A DNA stretch of 7,610 nucleotides from Candidatus Omnitrophota bacterium (GTDB lineage Bacteria > Omnitrophota > Gorgyraeia > Zapsychrales > Zapsychraceae): contig JAKQLT010000028.1 in assembly GCA_029567025.1 (NCBI GenBank), forward strand, positions 1 to 7,610, read 5' to 3'. Every line of letters starts with the position of its first letter. Position 1 is the stretch's first letter. The notes beneath the pieces were generated by a model. It was not told where the DNA came from. It ran no database searches and saw nothing but the letters and a program-made list of their open reading frames with translations. This document shows, piece after piece, positions 5,875-7,610 of this stretch. The position numbers and the translations under genes are program-made.

Positions 5875-6747
5875 ATGAAGATTTATCTTAATGGAAAATT
5901 TGTGGAAAAAGAACAAGCACGGGTGTCTGTTTTTGATCATGGGCTTTTGTATGGCGACGGTGCCTTTGAAGGCATTCGTTCATATAATGGATTGGTTTTT
6001 CGATTAAAAGAACATATTGATCGGCTTTATGAAACATTGCATACGCTTATGATTGCTATGCCTATTGATAGAAAAAAAATGATGGGATTAGTTGTGGAGA
6101 CGCTTAAAAAAAATAAACTTAAAGACGCGTATATTCGTCTTATTGTCACTCGCGGAGAAGGTGATTTAGGTCTGGATCCTAAAAAATGTTATGGCAAGCC
6201 CGGGATTATTATTATCGCGGATAAAATTAAATTATATCCGGAAGAATTTTACCAAAAAGGGATGGAAATTATTACAGTGCCGACAATTCGTAATTGTGCC
6301 GAGGCCATTAATCCGCGTTTAAAATCGCTTAATTATTTAAATAATATTTTAGCGAAGATTGAGGCCAGTAATTCAGGTTATTTAGAAGCGATTATGTTAG
6401 ACCCTCAAGGATACGTCGCGGAATGCACGGGTGACAATATTTTTATGGTTAAAAATAATATATTATCAACACCGAGTCAAGGACGGTTAGAAGGGATTAC
6501 GCGGGATGCGGTTTTACAATTAGCCAAGCAAAGAAAAATCGAGGTTTCTGAACGATTGATTACTCGTCATGAAGTGTATGTCGCTGATGAGTGTTTTTTA
6601 ACGGGAACAGCGGCGGAAATTATTCCTGTGGTGAAAGTCGATGGACGGGTTATTGGAAACGGCAAGCCAGGCGGCCTCACGCAAGCGATTATGAAAAGTT
6701 TTAGATATTTAACAAAAAAAGATGGCGTTAAGTATCAGGTTAGTTAA
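5875..6747 (+). CDS. ilvE: Branched-chain amino acid aminotransferase (PLP fold type IV)
   Basis: The 290-residue cytoplasmic enzyme most likely exchanges amino groups between glutamate and the keto acids of Leu, Ile and Val, the last step of their synthesis. Fold type IV features are visible: VFDHGLLYGDGAFEGIRSYNG (19-39), the PLP lysine Lys150 in NPRLKSLNYLNNILAK, the cofactor-binding glutamate Glu183 in ECTGDNIF, and the phosphate-binding TGTAAEIIPV (243-252). FEGIR and the KSLNYLNN context fit IlvE best. D-amino-acid transaminase or aminodeoxychorismate lyase share the fold and are less likely alternatives. The ATG has GAGG (5866-5869) 5 nt upstream. The gene follows lolD by 21 nt and precedes mcsA by 36 nt. 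It has no obvious functional tie to either, so shared transcription is probably the main link. Confidence 0.9.
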   Translation: MKIYLNGKFVEKEQARVSVFDHGLLYGDGAFEGIRSYNGLVFRLKEHIDRLYETLHTLMIAMPIDRKKMMGLVVETLKKNKLKDAYIRLIVTRGEGDLGLDPKKCYGKPGIIIIADKIKLYPEEFYQKGMEIITVPTIRNCAEAINPRLKSLNYLNNILAKIEASNSGYLEAIMLDPQGYVAECTGDNIFMVKNNILSTPSQGRLEGITRDAVLQLAKQRKIEVSERLITRHEVYVADECFLTGTAAEIIPVVKVDGRVIGNGKPGGLTQAIMKSFRYLTKKDGVKYQVS

Positions 6748-6783
6748 AATCATTTTTTTAAGCGTGTTTAAGGAGTTATTATT

Positions 6784-7281
6784 ATGATTTGCAATGTATG
6801 TGGAAAAAAGAAAGCTACGGTTCATTTAACCGAGATCATCGATGGGAAAATGACTGAGCTTCATATTTGTGAACAGTGCGCCAAAGAAAAAAGTGTTCAT
6901 ATGGAACAGCAATTTGGATTGGCGGATTTGTTAGCAGGATTATCCGATCTTGGAAAATCGCAGAAAGATACGCAAGAGAAGGTCTTAACATGTTCTCAAT
7001 GTGGATTAACTTATGAGGATTTTAGAAAATTTGGGCGTTTAGGTTGCGGAGGTTGTTATCCTGCTTTTGAACCGCAGTTATCGATTTTGTTAAAAAAGAT
7101 TCATGGTTCTAATAAACATCTGGGCAAAAAACCAAAACGGTTGGTTCAAAAAGTAATGATGGACGTTAAAGCGCCGGGTGATCTTCAAGAATTAAAAAAA
7201 CAACTTTTGCAAGCTATTGAAAAAGAAGATTTTGAAAAGGCCGCGGATTTAAGAGATAAAATTCGCATGTTAGAGTCCTGA
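6784..7281 (+). CDS. mcsA: McsA-like zinc-finger/UVR protein, activator of the arginine kinase McsB
   Basis: The 165-residue protein matches McsA in layout. Four CxxC pairs (Cys3/6, Cys29/32, Cys70/73, Cys88/91) form two zinc-binding modules. CPxF-like context is seen in GCGGCYPAFEPQL (87-99). A C-terminal UVR domain (about 133-165, LKKQLLQAIEKEDFEKAADLRDKI) is of the type that contacts ClpC or UvrB. In Firmicutes McsA binds and activates McsB, which tags damaged proteins with phosphoarginine for ClpCP. A strong AAGGAG (6770-6775) sits 8 nt before the ATG. mcsB follows by 15 nt, the classic pairing, which makes the name secure. CtsR is not visible upstream: ilvE occupies that place, unlike the Firmicute ctsR-mcsA-mcsB-clpC order. 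Confidence 0.94.
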   Translation: MICNVCGKKKATVHLTEIIDGKMTELHICEQCAKEKSVHMEQQFGLADLLAGLSDLGKSQKDTQEKVLTCSQCGLTYEDFRKFGRLGCGGCYPAFEPQLSILLKKIHGSNKHLGKKPKRLVQKVMMDVKAPGDLQELKKQLLQAIEKEDFEKAADLRDKIRMLES

Positions 7282-7296
7282 GAGGAATAAAGAAAA

Positions 7297-7610
7297 ATGG
7301 CGTTAGAAGATTATATTCATAAAACAGGAGAATGGTTGAAAGGTTCTGGTCCGCATTCGGATATCGTGATGTCTTCGCGTATTCGTTTAGCGCGTAATTT
7401 AATTGATAAACCATTCCCGAATCGCGCGAAGAAAAAAGATCTTTTAGATGTCTTTGCCGTTATTGAAGCTGTTATTAAAGAGAATGATTTTTTTAAAACA
7501 TCGGAAATTTATAAAATTAATGAAATTGATAATGTAGATCGGCAGTTTTTAGTTGAGAGGCATTTGATGAGCCATGATCACGCAACGAACGGCGAGGGCA
7601 AAGCAGTTGT
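7297..7610 (+). CDS. mcsB: Protein arginine kinase McsB, N-terminal part (partial at window end)
   Basis: About 104 codons are visible before the window ends. The protein starts MALEDYIHKTGEWLKGSGP and contains DIVMSSRIRLARNL (residues 22-35). This is the phosphagen-kinase nucleotide-binding SxRxRxxRN motif that McsB shares with creatine and arginine kinases. FLVERHLMSHDHA follows, matching the McsB ERHL(I/M)S block. It should transfer phosphate from ATP to arginines of client proteins, marking them for a Clp protease. The catalytic glutamate and C-terminal half lie outside the window. ATG 7297 is preceded by AGAGGA (7281-7286) about 10 nt upstream, a slightly long spacing. The mcsA stop lies 15 nt before the start. 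A clpC gene may follow but is not visible. Confidence 0.95.
   Translation, partial: MALEDYIHKTGEWLKGSGPHSDIVMSSRIRLARNLIDKPFPNRAKKKDLLDVFAVIEAVIKENDFFKTSEIYKINEIDNVDRQFLVERHLMSHDHATNGEGKAV

Noticed and set aside
7214..7414. Minus-strand frame over the mcsA-mcsB junction
   Set aside because: It is antisense to two well-recognised genes, including the conserved McsB SxRxRxxRN segment.

Overview
The window reads as an AT-rich bacterial chromosome segment with every convincing gene on the + strand. A LolC/E-LolD lipoprotein-release system points to a cell with an outer membrane. An mcsA-mcsB pair (protein-arginine phosphorylation, best known in Firmicutes) sits in the same gene string. A diderm carrying lysS, lolC, lolD, ilvE, mcsA and mcsB, next to a GT2/methyltransferase/GT39-type glycan locus, resembles Candidatus Omnitrophota as I know it. 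This assignment is an inference from gene content and was not tested by any search.

Left part (1-1900): a surface-glycan or lipid-linked sugar region. It holds the C-terminal part of a family 2 glycosyltransferase, a class I SAM-dependent methyltransferase, and the remains of a GT39/PMT-like polytopic membrane glycosyltransferase. The last gene is broken twice: a -1 frame change around 1616-1664, and truncation after about 180 codons by an insertion sequence.

Middle (about 1875-2430): a compact IS200/IS605-type element. It has a single tnpA (HUH/Y1 transposase with visible HVH and Tyr residues) flanked by two matched 21-nt hairpins, each with a 9-bp stem and a TCT loop. There is no tnpB. The stop codon of the broken glycosyltransferase lies inside the left hairpin.

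Right part (2449-7610): an exact-consensus sigma70-type promoter (TTGACA, 17-bp spacer, TATAAT) begins only 29 nt after the right hairpin. It precedes a tightly packed gene string: lysS (lysyl-tRNA synthetase), lolC/E-type permease, lolD ATPase, ilvE-type aminotransferase, mcsA and the start of mcsB. Spacings are a 1-nt overlap, then 13, 21, 36 and 15 nt, so one transcript is likely. The string combines translation, lipoprotein export to the outer membrane, branched-chain amino acid metabolism and protein quality control. The functions look like co-transcribed housekeeping rather than one pathway.

I found no convincing new defence or metabolic system. The items most worth a second look are the decayed glycosyltransferase with a canonical slippery heptamer at the frame break, the IS200-like element beside the operon promoter, and McsA/McsB in an apparent diderm.
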